Shown: positions 35,223-46,032 of the stretch, one piece after another
Layout: each line of letters opens with the position of its first letter
How positions within the stretch are numbered: the stretch's first letter is position 1
Source of the DNA: Chlorobiaceae bacterium
GTDB lineage: Bacteria > Bacteroidota > Chlorobiia > Chlorobiales > Chlorobiaceae
Assembly (NCBI GenBank): GCA_013334925.1
Contig: JAAXWP010000005.1
Coordinates: 1-56,103 of the forward strand
Length of the DNA stretch: 56,103 nt
Direction of reading: 5' to 3'
Program-made: the position numbers and the translations under genes
Notes under the pieces: model-generated
Seen by the model: the letters and a program-made list of their open reading frames with translations, nothing else
What the model was told of the DNA's origin: nothing
Databases searched by the model: none

Positions 35223-37613
35223 ATGATGAACCCTACAGTCTCAGAACAACCGCTCACTCCTCAGGAACTCGATCTCATACAGGCATACTGGCGGGCAGCC
35301 AACTACCTGTCGGTTGGCCAGATCTACCTCCTTGACAACCCGATGCTGAAGGAACCGCTGCTTCCCGTGCATGTCAAGCCCCGTCTGCTGGGACATTGGG
35401 GAACGACGCCCGGCCTGAATTTTTTATACGTCCATCTGAACCGGATCATCAGGAACCGGGAGCTCGATATCGTCTATATTGCAGGCCCCGGCCATGGCGG
35501 ACCTGCACTGGTGGCCAATGTCTGGCTCGAAGGGACATACAGTGAATATTATCCGGATGTGTCGTTCGACGAGGCCGGCATGAAGCGCCTGTTCCGCCAG
35601 TTCTCTTTCCCTGGCGGCATTCCCAGCCACGTCGCCCCCGAGACTCCAGGCTCCATCCATGAGGGGGGTGAGCTTGGGTATTCGATCGCCCATGCCTATG
35701 GGGCTGTGTTCGACAATCCCGATCTGATCGTCGCCTGTGTGGTCGGTGACGGAGAGTCCGAGACAGGTCCGCTCGCCACTGCCTGGCACAGCAACAAGTT
35801 CCTGAATCCGGAGCGTGACGGAGCGGTTCTGCCAATTCTGCATCTGAACGGTTACAAGATCGCCAATCCGACCGTTCTGGCCAGGATTCCTCATGATGAG
35901 CTTGAAAGCCTGATGATCGGCTATGGTTATCAGCCTTACTTCGTCGAAGGCGACGACCCCGAAGCGATGCACCAGGCGATGGCCGCAACGATGGACCGCT
36001 GCTTCGACGAGATTGCCGCCATCCAGCGAAAGGCGCGCGAGGGAGGCAGCGTGGAACGACCGCGCTGGCCTATGATTGTGCTGCGATCGCCAAAGGGCTG
36101 GACCGGTCCCAAAGAGGTCGATGGCAAGCCTGCGGAGGGGAGCTGGAGGTCACATCAGGTGCCTTTCGGGGAGGTCAGGAGCAACCCTGCACATCTGCAG
36201 TTGCTCGAAAACTGGCTGAAAAGCTATCGTGCCGAGGAGCTGTTCAGTCCGGATGGCGTGCTGCGTCCCGATCTTCAGGCACTCGCGCCGAAAGGAAAAC
36301 GGCGTATGGGCGACAACCCGCATGCCAACGGCGGCCTCTTGCTCAAGGAGCTGCGTATGCCCGATTTCCGTGATTATGCGATCGAAGTCAACAAACCCGG
36401 TTCTGTCGAGGCCGAGGCTCCGAAGCCGATGGCCCGTTTTCTGCGCGATGTGATGAAGCTGAACGAGTCGAGCGCCAACTTCCGGGTGTTCGGTCCTGAC
36501 GAGACCGCTTCGAACCGCCTGGGAGACCTTTTCGAAGAGACCAACCGGAGCTGGATGGCCGAGAAACTGCCGTCAGACGACCATCTGTCGCCCGATGGAC
36601 GGGTGATGGAGATTCTTTCGGAGCACACCTGCCAGGGGTGGCTCGAAGGGTACCTGCTGACCGGCCGGCATGGTTTCTTTTCCTGCTACGAGGCGTTCAT
36701 CCATATCGTGGACTCGATGTTCAACCAGCATGCCAAATGGCTCAAGATCACCGACAGCGAAATCCCGTGGCGTCGTCCTATCGCCTCGCTGAACTACTTC
36801 CTGACCTCCCATGTCTGGCGTCAGGATCATAACGGCTTTTCCCATCAGGACCCGGGATTCATCGACCATGTCGTGAACAAGAAGGCGGAGGTGATCAGGG
36901 TCTACCTTCCTCCGGACGCCAACACGCTGCTTTCGGTCACGGACCACTGCCTGAGGTCGCGCAACTACATCAACGTGATCGTGGCCGGCAAGCAGCCTGC
37001 ATGGCAGTGGCTCGACATGGAGTCGGCCGTGCGTCACTGCACGACCGGCATCGGTATCTGGGAGTGGGCCTCGAACGACCGGGGCCATGGAGATCCTGAC
37101 GTGGTCATGGCATGTGCCGGTGATGTGCCAACGCTGGAGACCCTTGCCGCCGTCGATATCCTGAGGAAGCAGGTGCCCGACCTGAAGATCAGGGTGGTCA
37201 ACGTGGTGGACCTCATGACCCTGCAGCCGAAAGAGGAGCATCCGCATGGCCTTGACGACCGTGAGTTCGACGACCTGTTCACCACTGACCGTCCGATCAT
37301 TTTCGCCTACCACGGCTATCCCTGGCTGATCCACCGTCTGACCTACCGGCGCAATAACCACAACAACCTGCATGTGCGCGGATACAAGGAGGAGGGTACG
37401 ACGACGACGCCATTCGACATGGTGGTGATGAACGACCTCGACCGCTTCCATCTGGTGGCCGATGTCGCCAACCGTGTTCCCAAACTTCGGGATCGGGCGG
37501 CCTATCTGAAACAGTTCGTGCGTGACCGGCTCATCGAACATAAGGAGTATATCCGTACCTACGGCGAGGACATGCCGGAGATACGTGACTGGCGCTGGGA
37601 GCCCTGGTCGTGA
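35223..37613 (+). CDS. xfp: xylulose 5-phosphate/fructose 6-phosphate phosphoketolase
   Basis: 796 residues from ATG 35223 (an adjacent ATG at 35226 is equally possible; GTG 35193 less so). Thiamine-diphosphate enzyme: [47 protein letters not shown], and C-terminal [12 protein letters not shown]. It splits sugar phosphates to acetyl phosphate, used by the adjacent ackA. Confidence 0.96.
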   Translation: MMNPTVSEQPLTPQELDLIQAYWRAANYLSVGQIYLLDNPMLKEPLLPVHVKPRLLGHWGTTPGLNFLYVHLNRIIRNRELDIVYIAGPGHGGPALVANVWLEGTYSEYYPDVSFDEAGMKRLFRQFSFPGGIPSHVAPETPGSIHEGGELGYSIAHAYGAVFDNPDLIVACVVGDGESETGPLATAWHSNKFLNPERDGAVLPILHLNGYKIANPTVLARIPHDELESLMIGYGYQPYFVEGDDPEAMHQAMAATMDRCFDEIAAIQRKAREGGSVERPRWPMIVLRSPKGWTGPKEVDGKPAEGSWRSHQVPFGEVRSNPAHLQLLENWLKSYRAEELFSPDGVLRPDLQALAPKGKRRMGDNPHANGGLLLKELRMPDFRDYAIEVNKPGSVEAEAPKPMARFLRDVMKLNESSANFRVFGPDETASNRLGDLFEETNRSWMAEKLPSDDHLSPDGRVMEILSEHTCQGWLEGYLLTGRHGFFSCYEAFIHIVDSMFNQHAKWLKITDSEIPWRRPIASLNYFLTSHVWRQDHNGFSHQDPGFIDHVVNKKAEVIRVYLPPDANTLLSVTDHCLRSRNYINVIVAGKQPAWQWLDMESAVRHCTTGIGIWEWASNDRGHGDPDVVMACAGDVPTLETLAAVDILRKQVPDLKIRVVNVVDLMTLQPKEEHPHGLDDREFDDLFTTDRPIIFAYHGYPWLIHRLTYRRNNHNNLHVRGYKEEGTTTTPFDMVVMNDLDRFHLVADVANRVPKLRDRAAYLKQFVRDRLIEHKEYIRTYGEDMPEIRDWRWEPWS

Positions 37614-37647
37614 TGAGGTGAGGCTGTTTCAAAAGCTGAACAAATTG

Positions 37648-37705
37648 AACGGAGGGCGGGTTTTCCAACCCGCCATGTGGCGGACAGGAATGTCCGCCCT
37701 CCGTT
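37648..37705. repeat. three-way-junction palindromic repeat
   Basis: Outer stem AACGGAGGG (37648-37656) with CCCTCCGTT (37697-37705) encloses two perfect hairpins, GGCGGGTT-TTCC-AACCCGCC (37655-37674) and GGCGGACA-GGAA-TGTCCGCC (37679-37698). Lies between the convergent xfp and lipoprotein genes, where it may also act as a terminator. Confidence 0.82.
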
Positions 37706-37736
37706 ATTGGTGTTCAACCAGGTTGTTGAGATGGCC

Positions 37737-38327
37737 TTACCTCGTCAGGGGCGGGAATTTAGCCAGCACTTTGGCTACAGCCGCGTCCAGGTCGCGATGC
37801 ATCGATTCGGTGGAGTAGTAGTCGCTCAGGATTCCGCTGCCGATTCCTCTCCATGCCATCTCACCGCTTCTGCCGTCATAGATATCGATGATGAGTGTAC
37901 CCTCTTCGTAGTAGGTCATTCTTGGATATGGACCGTAAGGATCATACCAGACACCGGAGTAGTATCCGTGTCTGCCCCGGTAATACCCCTGGCGCCAGGC
38001 AAATGAGATCGTCGGTTGCTCGACCATGACCCGCTCCCTTATGCCGGCATGAACCGACACGGTAAAATCCACAGGCCCTTTCTCCCTGGGGACGAAGCCT
38101 TTGGCCTGAAGCTCACGGTCCACGGCGGTTCTGATCCGTTTGTAAATGAGCGGATTCCTGGCGAGCAGGTCGTTGCCATTCGGAGCAGGGGAATCCGCTG
38201 ACCATCGATAGCTACGGTAGGAACCGAAAGGTATGCTGCTGTCGTAATCACTGACGACGGAAATAGTGGAACATCCCGCAAGCATGAACAGACCGAACAA
38301 TGACAGAATCCACAATCGCATGCGCAT
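37737..38327 (-). CDS. lipoprotein, DUF4136 family
   Basis: 196 residues. Start 38327 is preceded by GGAGG at 7 bases; the lipobox is LAGC at about residues 15-18 of MRMRLWILSLFGLFMLAGC. The mature part has the DUF4136 pattern: SYRSYRW near the start, RIRTAVDRELQAKGF, VDFTVSVHAG, YEEGTLIIDIYDGRSGEMAWRG and a C-terminal helix VAKVLAKFPP. Cell-envelope protein of unknown role. Confidence 0.83.
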   Translation of the reverse strand: MRMRLWILSLFGLFMLAGCSTISVVSDYDSSIPFGSYRSYRWSADSPAPNGNDLLARNPLIYKRIRTAVDRELQAKGFVPREKGPVDFTVSVHAGIRERVMVEQPTISFAWRQGYYRGRHGYYSGVWYDPYGPYPRMTYYEEGTLIIDIYDGRSGEMAWRGIGSGILSDYYSTESMHRDLDAAVAKVLAKFPPLTR

Positions 38328-38565
38328 GGTTTTGCCTCCGGATGGTTGCTGGCTCATAACATTTTCACCGACTGCCCGATTATTTTGACGCTGACGAATC
38401 GAAAAACCTGCAGCAGGTTGCTTTCGGGCAAGGTCGGCGTATGTTTATCAACGCTGTTTCTGGAAATTTCTTCACCTCGGAGTGTTGAAATGGTTCTGGT
38501 TGATCTCTGGTGAGTATTTTGTAAAAGGATGTGTTTCAGGTTAGTGAACCCAAGGACGGTTTTTT

Positions 38566-39690
38566 ATGAAGAAAGATCTCCCTCCCGATCCGGTGCAACC
38601 CCAGGATCATGACAGGACGGACATCGGTGGAAAAGTGCTCAAACGTCGTTCGAAGACTGCCGGAAAACCACCGGGAACGCTCATTCATATCGGTGAGAAG
38701 CGGCTTGAAAAGCCGGTCATCACGATGATTGCCTATTCCGATGAGCAGACCGTCGTTCGAACGCTGTCGGACCTGCGCGAGTGCCTGCCATTCAGGGAGA
38801 GCCACAAGGTCGTCTGGATCAATATCGACGGACTGCATGACGTCACCCTGATCGCCAGGGCCGGCGAAGTGTTCGGTATCGAATCACTGACCCTCGAGGA
38901 TATCCTGCATACAGGGCAACGGGCAAAGGTCGAGGATTTCGACCGTTATGTCTACATGGTGTTGCAGATGCTCGAATACTCCGGTGATGACGCCAGTATC
39001 ACTCGGGAGCAGCTCAGTATCATCCTGACCGACGGAGTGGTGATAACTTTCCAGGAAATGCCGGGTGACATGTTCGATGCCGTGCGCCAGAGGATAGCCA
39101 ATTCAGGTACCAAGGTCAGGCGTAATAGCGCGGATTTTCTGGCGTATGCACTGATCGACGCCGTTGTCGACCACTGTCTTTCCATTCTCGAAGAGGTCGA
39201 AAATACCATCGACCGGCTGGAAGAGGGGCTGCTCGAACATTACGACCGGCATACCTTCGAGTCGATCTATGCCCTGAAACGCGAGCTTATCATCCTGCGC
39301 AAATCGGTATGGCCGCTCAGGGAGGCTGTGGGGAGCCTGATGCGTGATGATTTCAGGCTGATCGGCGATCCGGTCGAACCCTACTTCAGGGATGTCTACG
39401 ACCACATCATCCTGGTTATCGATACGGTCGAGGTGTTCCGCGATATCGTGACCGGCATGCAGGAGACCTATCTTGCGGCGGTCAACAACCGGATGAACGA
39501 GGTGATGAAGTTTCTTACCATGATCGCCACCATTTTCATGCCGCTCTCGTTCATCGCAGGCCTGTACGGTATGAATTTTCATTACATGCCGGAACTGGAG
39601 TGGCACTGGGGTTACTTTTATGTACTTGCCCTTATGGGAAGTATCGTGTTGTGGATGGTAAAGTTCTACCGGTCACGCAAATGGTTCTGA
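38566..39690 (+). CDS. corA: magnesium/cobalt transporter CorA
   Basis: 374 residues. Long N-terminal cytoplasmic domain with VVWINIDGLHD and LTLEDILHTGQRAKVEDF, a coiled helix, then two membrane helices separated by the signature YGMNF (TIFMPLSFIAGLYGMNFHYMPELEWHWG) and ending KFYRSRKWF. Pentameric Mg/Co channel of the inner membrane. Confidence 0.94.
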   Translation: MKKDLPPDPVQPQDHDRTDIGGKVLKRRSKTAGKPPGTLIHIGEKRLEKPVITMIAYSDEQTVVRTLSDLRECLPFRESHKVVWINIDGLHDVTLIARAGEVFGIESLTLEDILHTGQRAKVEDFDRYVYMVLQMLEYSGDDASITREQLSIILTDGVVITFQEMPGDMFDAVRQRIANSGTKVRRNSADFLAYALIDAVVDHCLSILEEVENTIDRLEEGLLEHYDRHTFESIYALKRELIILRKSVWPLREAVGSLMRDDFRLIGDPVEPYFRDVYDHIILVIDTVEVFRDIVTGMQETYLAAVNNRMNEVMKFLTMIATIFMPLSFIAGLYGMNFHYMPELEWHWGYFYVLALMGSIVLWMVKFYRSRKWF

Positions 39691-39711
39691 ACGCGGGGAG
39701 CCTGCATTCGG

Positions 39712-40179
39712 TCATTTTTTCTTTCCGTATGCCAGGAAAAACGTCATCGATGATACGACCAGTGCGATGGCACCGCCGATCCAGATGATCTCCTGTTCTC
39801 CATGCCAGTTGATGACATGACCGAGAAAGACGACAGCCATGACAACCACGACGACTCCGAGCAGCTTGCTTTTCAGGTCGTCAAGCGTATGGATGACGAG
39901 CCATGAAGGAACCGGAATCGTATCGTCGATGAAGAGTTCGTACAGGCCCATCGCGATGATCTGGAAAACTGTTCCGAGCAGGAAGAGGTCGACAGCTTCG
40001 ATAAAGCCGAGTGCAAGTGTTTTTGCTGCTTTTCCTCCAAAGTCACCGGTTTGCAGCAGCTCTGCAAGAAGTCTTATGACCGAAAAACCGCCAAAAACGA
40101 GCATTGCCGTGCCTGCGATGAATGAACCGGTAACGGCGATGATGACGAGCCAACGGGAGGATGAAAAGAATCGGTGCAT
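39712..40179 (-). CDS. YqhA/UPF0114-family membrane protein
   Basis: 155 residues from ATG 40179 (MHRFFSSSRWLVIIAV), a better start than the upstream frame. Four probable membrane helices: residues 8-30, 52-75, 102-122 and 130-150. GFIEAVDLFLLGTVFQIIAMGLYELF and the polar ending AYGKKK fit the family. Role unknown. Convergent with corA. Confidence 0.8.
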   Translation of the reverse strand: MHRFFSSSRWLVIIAVTGSFIAGTAMLVFGGFSVIRLLAELLQTGDFGGKAAKTLALGFIEAVDLFLLGTVFQIIAMGLYELFIDDTIPVPSWLVIHTLDDLKSKLLGVVVVVMAVVFLGHVINWHGEQEIIWIGGAIALVVSSMTFFLAYGKKK

Positions 40180-40362
40180 AGGTATCGTTGTGGAAATGAT
40201 CAGGTTTGCATAATGGTTATCATGTGGTAATGTAGGGAATTGAAGATGCAATTTTCAACAGCGTCCTGCCTTCTTGGCGACGTGGTTCCTTCGATTCAGG
40301 TTCTTGCGATGCATAATGGGTTTTACCGGTTCGACAGACCGTCATTTCATGAGGGATACAGT

Positions 40363-40734
40363 TTGAGAAAAACCATCACCTTTGCAGTCAGGTTGCTTTT
40401 TATCGCAGCCATGAGTTTCATCATGTATGAAGCGACCATTCCAAAGCCGTTCGACCCACAGGTCAGTAACGGAGACAAGCTTCTTCACGCGCTGGCGTTT
40501 TTCAGCCTTTCGATGCTTGCCGATTTCTCTTTTCCCGGATCAGGGTTCGGTTTCATGAAGGTTTTGCTGGTCATCGGGTTCGGCTTTCTGATCGAATACG
40601 TGCAATCGTTTCTTCCCTGGCGCAGTTCGGATTTTGCCGACATTCTGGCGGATGGGGCCGGTCTGTTCGTGTATATCCTGGTAATACCGCTATTGCGGCA
40701 GTTGCCGTTGATACGACGGCGCTGGGCTAACTGA
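40363..40734 (+). CDS. VanZ-like membrane protein
   Basis: 123 residues if it starts at TTG 40363, chosen because GAGGG lies about 8 bases upstream; the frame is open to 40240 (ATG), which would add 41 residues of non-typical sequence. Membrane helices near 5-22, 38-56, 65-83 and 95-113. The pattern DKLLHALAFFSLSML, EYVQSFLPWRSSDFADILADGAG is the VanZ core (H...E...R..D..D...N/D..G). Function unknown. Confidence 0.78.
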   Translation: MRKTITFAVRLLFIAAMSFIMYEATIPKPFDPQVSNGDKLLHALAFFSLSMLADFSFPGSGFGFMKVLLVIGFGFLIEYVQSFLPWRSSDFADILADGAGLFVYILVIPLLRQLPLIRRRWAN

Positions 40735-40748
40735 AATTCTGGTCCACC

Positions 40749-41258
40749 ATGAGTGATGTATCGATAATCTGTGATTTCAGGTCGCGTTGCCTCGAGTGGC
40801 GCAATGTTGACGATGTGGTCATGGGCGGTGTTTCACACAGCGCCCTGCAGTCAGACTCCGGCAAACCCGCGATTTTTTCGGGAGTACTGTCCCTGGATCG
40901 GAATGGCGGTTTTGCTTCGGTCAGGACAACGCTTGAGCGTCACGATTTCTCGGCTTTCGACCGTTTCAGGATCAGGGTGATGGGGGATGGAAAACGGTAC
41001 AGTTTCAGGGTCAGAAACGATGCACGCTTCGACGGCGTGGTGTATGCCTGTGATTTCGGTACGGTTGAAGGGCAGTGGATGGAGATCGATCTGCCGTTTT
41101 CTGCATTCAGGCCTCTGTTCAGGGGGGCGACCGTATCCGGAGCACCGCCTATGGACCCCGGGAAGATCGTGCAGATAGGTTTTCTCATCGCCTCGAAGCA
41201 GGAGGGGCCTTTCTGCCTGGAGCTCGACTGGATCGGCGTTACGAGTGCTGAATGCTGA
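40749..41258 (+). CDS. CIA30-family protein
   Basis: 169 residues. Starts at ATG 40749, 14 bases after the VanZ-like stop. WRNVDDVVMGGVSHS, GVLSLDRNGGFASVRT, YSFRVRN, IDLPFSAFRPLFRG and IVQIGFLIASKQEGPFCLELDWI are the typical jelly-roll CIA30 (complex I intermediate-associated protein 30) motifs. In bacteria the role is not defined. The last codons (TSAEC) and stop run into the heptamer repeat that begins at 41243. Confidence 0.85.
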   Translation: MSDVSIICDFRSRCLEWRNVDDVVMGGVSHSALQSDSGKPAIFSGVLSLDRNGGFASVRTTLERHDFSAFDRFRIRVMGDGKRYSFRVRNDARFDGVVYACDFGTVEGQWMEIDLPFSAFRPLFRGATVSGAPPMDPGKIVQIGFLIASKQEGPFCLELDWIGVTSAEC

Positions 41259-41494
41259 ATGCTGAGTGATGAATGCTGAGTGAGGAGTGCTGAATGCTGA
41301 ATGCTGAGTGAGGAGTGCTGAATGCTGAATGCTGAGTGAGGAGTGCTGAATGCTGAATGCTGAGTGATGAATGCTGAGTGCTGAATGCTGAGTGAGGAGT
41401 GCTGAATGCTGAATGCTGAATGATGAGTGCTGAATGCTGAGTGAGGAATGCTGAGTGAGGAATGCTGAATACTGAATGCTGAGTGATGAATCTT
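41243..41494 (+). repeat. heptanucleotide tandem array, GARTG type
   Basis: About 35 contiguous 7-base units, all in one register, chiefly GAGTGCT, GAATGCT, GAGTGAG and GAGTGAT, decaying at 41488-41494. The stop codon of the CIA30 gene lies within the second unit. The reverse strand is open in this region as a seven-residue peptide repeat (SIQHSAF type), which is a by-product of the period. Confidence 0.9.
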
Positions 41495-41746
41495 TACTTG
41501 TCACTTGTCACTCGTCACTCGTCACCCGTCACTTGTCACTCGTCACTCGTCACCCGTCACTCGTCACTCGTCACTCGCTACCCGTCACTCGCTACCCGTC
41601 ACTCGCTACCCGTCACTCGCTACCCGTCACTCGTCCCCCGTCACTCGTCACTCGTCACTCGCTACCCGTCACTCGTCACCCGTCACTCGTCACCCGTCAC
41701 CCGTCACTCGTCACTCTTCCCCCGTCACTCGTCACTTGTCACTACT
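41495..41746 (+). repeat. heptanucleotide tandem array, CACTCGT type
   Basis: 36 further 7-base units in unbroken register, mainly CACTCGT, CACCCGT, TACCCGT and CACTTGT, ending CACTACT at the hisF stop codon. Its complement (ACGAGTG) resembles the units of the preceding array, so the two form a long inverted pair. Confidence 0.9.
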
Positions 41747-42501
41747 CACAGCCTTACCGCAATGCCCCGGTTACGGAGATACTCCTTCGCCTCACGTATC
41801 GAATGCTGGCGGAAATGGAAGATCGACGCGGCAAGCGCGGCATCGGCATGTCCTTTCGTGAATCCTTCGTAGAGATGTTCGAGATTTCCTGCACCTCCCG
41901 ATGCGATGACCGGGATGTGGACCGAAGTGGATATCCTGCACAGAATATCGTTGTCGTAACCCTCTTTGGTGCCGTCGCGGTCCATGCTCGTCAGCAGAAT
42001 TTCCCCTGCTCCAAGTTCCTGCACTCGGTGTGCCCACTCTACGGCCTCCATACCGGTCGAGTTCTTGCCCGAATGGGTATGGACGATGTATTCGCCGTTG
42101 ATTTTCTTGACATCGATTGCCACGACAACGGCTTGTGAACCGAACTTTTCAGCAATCCGGGAGATCAGCTCGGGTTCTTTGACTGCCGCCGTATTGACCG
42201 ACACCTTGTCGGCCCCATGCAGGAATGCGTCACGGGCTCTTTCAACCGAACTGATGCCGCCTCCTACCGTCAGGGGTATAAAGACCTCGCCGGAAACTTT
42301 GAGCACCTCCTCGAGTGTTGTCCTTCGGGATTCGAGCGATGCCGATATGTCGAGAAACACCAGTTCGTCCGCCATTTCGCCGTTATAGAACCTGGCCTGT
42401 TCAAGAATGGAGCCGGCGTCCCTGAGTCCTTCGAAATTGATACCCTTGACAACTCGTCCGTCACGGACGTCGAGGCAGGGAATGATCCTTTTGGCTAGCA
42501 T
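41746..42501 (-). CDS. hisF: imidazole glycerol phosphate synthase subunit HisF
   Basis: 251 residues, (beta-alpha)8 barrel. [23 protein letters not shown], catalytic Asp in CLD and in [38 protein letters not shown], and [11 protein letters not shown]. Cyclase half of the histidine and AICAR-forming step, partner of HisH (not in the window). Its stop abuts the second heptamer array, and its promoter region is divergent from the Cys-protein gene. Confidence 0.97.
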   Translation of the reverse strand: MLAKRIIPCLDVRDGRVVKGINFEGLRDAGSILEQARFYNGEMADELVFLDISASLESRRTTLEEVLKVSGEVFIPLTVGGGISSVERARDAFLHGADKVSVNTAAVKEPELISRIAEKFGSQAVVVAIDVKKINGEYIVHTHSGKNSTGMEAVEWAHRVQELGAGEILLTSMDRDGTKEGYDNDILCRISTSVHIPVIASGGAGNLEHLYEGFTKGHADAALAASIFHFRQHSIREAKEYLRNRGIAVRL

Positions 42502-42803
42502 CGTATGGCGGCGTTTGTTAATCGGATTGTTGCTGCTGACAGAATAGCAAAGCTCTTAAGAAATCACAAAACTTTGAATCTGCAACAATATATTAAAGGT
42601 GTTATATTGGGCCGCATTCAAGGGTATACCTTCCAGATCGTCCAGCGACCCGTTTTACTTGCCGAGCGGTTCCCGTCAACCCCGTTTATCGGCTCCTGTG
42701 GCCCTTTCTGTGGGGATAGCGGGACGTTTGTTCCTCGTGGAATCAATAGTGGACGAAAGGAGGAGCGGCCCAAACCAGCAGTTATGAAAAAGGAGAACGC
42801 GTC
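42502..42803. other. divergent intergenic region
   Basis: About 300 bases between hisF and the small Cys protein. An AT-rich segment at 42575-42612 (AATATATTAAAGG, TTATATTGG) could carry promoters for either side. GGAG at about 42791 serves the 42804 gene. A 100-codon frame crossing the region has atypical composition and is not called. Confidence 0.5.
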
Positions 42804-43130
42804 ATGAAATTTCCTGTTTGCGACTACGCCGATTCGGAAGAGGGTTTCTACTCTCAGTGTGCAAGCTGTCCGATCGACGCCAAAAATCCGGGATGTGCCC
42901 TCGATGAGCTCGGGGACGGTACCTATCAGTTTGCCGGCGACACGCCTCATGGTGGTGTCCGGGCTGTCTTTTTCTTCAAGAACGATGCGGGCGACCAGGT
43001 AACCAAGCAGGACGCTGCGCATGTCGAAATCCACGAGCTGGATGAAAATGATCATCTGATCGCCATCCTCTATGGCATGGTCGATCCTGAAGGGATGATC
43101 TACCTGAAAAAGTCGGATCGCGGCAACTGA
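42804..43130 (+). CDS. small Cys-containing conserved-looking hypothetical protein
   Basis: 108 residues with GGAG about 9 bases before the ATG. Four cysteines at 6, 19, 22 and 31 (VCDYADSEEGFYSQCASC, NPGCALDE) could bind a metal or Fe-S cluster; the rest is an acidic beta-rich domain (GGVRAVFFFKND, HLIAILYGMVDPEGMIYLKK). Not recognised. 44 bases upstream of the FNR gene in the same direction, suggesting a redox context. Confidence 0.7.
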   Translation: MKFPVCDYADSEEGFYSQCASCPIDAKNPGCALDELGDGTYQFAGDTPHGGVRAVFFFKNDAGDQVTKQDAAHVEIHELDENDHLIAILYGMVDPEGMIYLKKSDRGN

Positions 43131-43150
43131 GCCCCCGGCGCCACGGCTAA

Positions 43151-44224
<1,074 letters not shown>

Positions 44225-44230
44225 CACAGC

Positions 44231-45142
44231 ATGTCAACTTCTGTATCATCGAAACCATCGGCAGTTCAGTCGTGGCTTCTGGCCATCAGGCCGAAAACGT
44301 TGCCGGCCGGAGCGATTCCCGTGGTACTGGCTTCGGCGCTTGCCGCTGCCGACGGGAAGTTTCGTCCGATTCCTGCTCTTGTCGCGCTCGTCTGCGCTCT
44401 TGGAATCCAGGTGGCGACCAATTTCATCAACGAGATCTACGACTTTCGCAAGGGAGCCGATACCAGTGAGCGGCTGGGTCCCACCAGGACCGTTGCCGCG
44501 GGCATCATCAGCGAACAGACCATGATCCGGGTCTCTGCGATGCTCATGATATCCGTGTTCTTTCTCGGCCTTTATCTGGTGTACATTGGCGGGTGGCAGA
44601 TCCTGCTTATCGGCATACTGTCGCTGCTGTTTGCCTGGGCTTACACCGGAGGTCCCTTTCCCATCGCCTATTCAGGCCTTGGTGACGTCTTCGTATTCAT
44701 CTTTTTCGGTCTCGTCGCAGTCGGAGGTGCCTATTATGTCCAGGCGCTTACCCTCTCTTCATCGGTGCTCGTCGCGGCGGCGGCTCCCGGGGCCTTTTCG
44801 GTCAACATCCTGCTGGTCAACAACATCCGTGACATCGACACCGACAGAAAGGTGGGCAAAATGACTCTGCCGGCCAGAATCGGCGCATCCGGTGCCCGGA
44901 TGCTGTATCTTCTTCTGACGGTGCTCGCCTACTGCGTCCCCGTCTATCTGGTATTCTCCGGCTACTCGATCTGGTGCCTGCTCTCACTGCTGAGCCTGCC
45001 CCTGGCCATCGGTATGGTCCGCAAGCTCTACAGTTCGGAGGGCAAGGCGCTCAACCTCGTCCTGGCAGGCACCGGCAAGGTGCTGACGGTCCATGGACTG
45101 CTGTTCTCCGCCGGGTTGATCATTCACACAATCTTTCCATAG
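44231..45142 (+). CDS. menA: 1,4-dihydroxy-2-naphthoate prenyltransferase
   Basis: 303 residues, UbiA superfamily. Prenyl-diphosphate motif NFINEIYDFRKGAD (N-x3-D-x3-D type), second motif NNIRDIDTDRKVGK, and about eight membrane helices. RPKTLPAGAIPVVLASAL at the start is typical of MenA. Attaches the isoprenoid tail in menaquinone synthesis. 6 bases after the FNR stop; 2 bases before the next ATG. Confidence 0.92.
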   Translation: MSTSVSSKPSAVQSWLLAIRPKTLPAGAIPVVLASALAAADGKFRPIPALVALVCALGIQVATNFINEIYDFRKGADTSERLGPTRTVAAGIISEQTMIRVSAMLMISVFFLGLYLVYIGGWQILLIGILSLLFAWAYTGGPFPIAYSGLGDVFVFIFFGLVAVGGAYYVQALTLSSSVLVAAAAPGAFSVNILLVNNIRDIDTDRKVGKMTLPARIGASGARMLYLLLTVLAYCVPVYLVFSGYSIWCLLSLLSLPLAIGMVRKLYSSEGKALNLVLAGTGKVLTVHGLLFSAGLIIHTIFP

Positions 45143-45144
45143 TC

Positions 45145-46020
45145 ATGCATTCCGACCCCGTACGTATCGCGCTCGTCCAGATGTCATGCCGTGAAAATCC
45201 GGCTGAAAACCTTGAAAAGGCGGTGAGCCGCATTCGCGAAGCAGCTGCTGGTGGAGCCCGTATCGTTTGCCTACAGGAGCTTTTCACGACGCTCTATTTC
45301 TGTCAGACCGAAGAGTATGAACCGTTCGGCTATGCCGAGCCGATTCCAGGGCCGTCGACGGCAGTGCTCCAGGAGCTCGCACGTGAACTTGAAGTGGTCA
45401 TCGTGGCCTCGATGTTCGAACTTCGGGCCAAAGGGCTCCATCACAATACCGCAGCCGTCATCGATGCCGATGGCAGCTATCTCGGCAAGTACCGGAAGAT
45501 GCATATCCCTGACGACCCCGGTTTCTATGAGAAGTTCTATTTCATACCGGGTGACCTCGGTTACAAGGTGTTCAGGACGCGTTATGCGAACATCGGCGTC
45601 CTGATCTGCTGGGATCAGTGGTATCCGGAGGCTGCAAGGCTTACGGCTCTTCATGGAGCCGATATCCTGTTTTACCCGACCGCCATCGGCTGGGCGGTTT
45701 CCGAAACCTCAAGCGAGGTCAGGGCATCGCAGCGCCAGGCCTGGAAAACCGTTCAGCTCGGGCACGCGGTTGCCAATGGAGTTTTCGTCGCGGCGGCAAA
45801 CCGTGCCGGTACCGAGGGAGAGCTCGAGTTCTGGGGTAACAGTTTTGTCTCCGATCCGTTCGGCCAGGTGATCTCCGAAGCCGCACATGGTGACGAAGAG
45901 ATTCTGTATGCCGACTGCGATCTGTCCCGTATTTCGTTCTACCGGTCCCACTGGCCGTTCATGAGGGATCGGCGAGTCGATTCGTTCGGCGACCTGACCC
46001 GACGCTGGATCGACGAGTAA
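45145..46020 (+). CDS. aguB: N-carbamoylputrescine amidase
   Basis: 291 residues, nitrilase superfamily. Catalytic Glu in CLQELFTTLYF, Lys in YRKMHIPDDPGFYEKFYF, Cys in GVLICWDQWYPEAARL. DDPGFYEKFYF and the WDQWYPE context are features of the AguB clade. Converts N-carbamoylputrescine to putrescine; aguA for the preceding step lies two genes on. Confidence 0.93.
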   Translation: MHSDPVRIALVQMSCRENPAENLEKAVSRIREAAAGGARIVCLQELFTTLYFCQTEEYEPFGYAEPIPGPSTAVLQELARELEVVIVASMFELRAKGLHHNTAAVIDADGSYLGKYRKMHIPDDPGFYEKFYFIPGDLGYKVFRTRYANIGVLICWDQWYPEAARLTALHGADILFYPTAIGWAVSETSSEVRASQRQAWKTVQLGHAVANGVFVAAANRAGTEGELEFWGNSFVSDPFGQVISEAAHGDEEILYADCDLSRISFYRSHWPFMRDRRVDSFGDLTRRWIDE

Positions 46021-46032
46021 GCCGGGAGGAGC

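Noticed and set aside
40240-40362. Longer N terminus of the VanZ-like protein
   Set aside because: The added 41 residues do not look like the family and a TTG with a good ribosome site fits better; not excluded.
41243-41746. Possible CRISPR array or repeat-protein gene
   Set aside because: The unit is 7 bases with no spacers, and the SIQHSAF or VTRHSSL peptide repeats only reflect the period of the DNA.
42505-42807. 100-codon frame before the Cys protein
   Set aside because: No ribosome binding site, mixed composition, and it covers the likely divergent promoter region.
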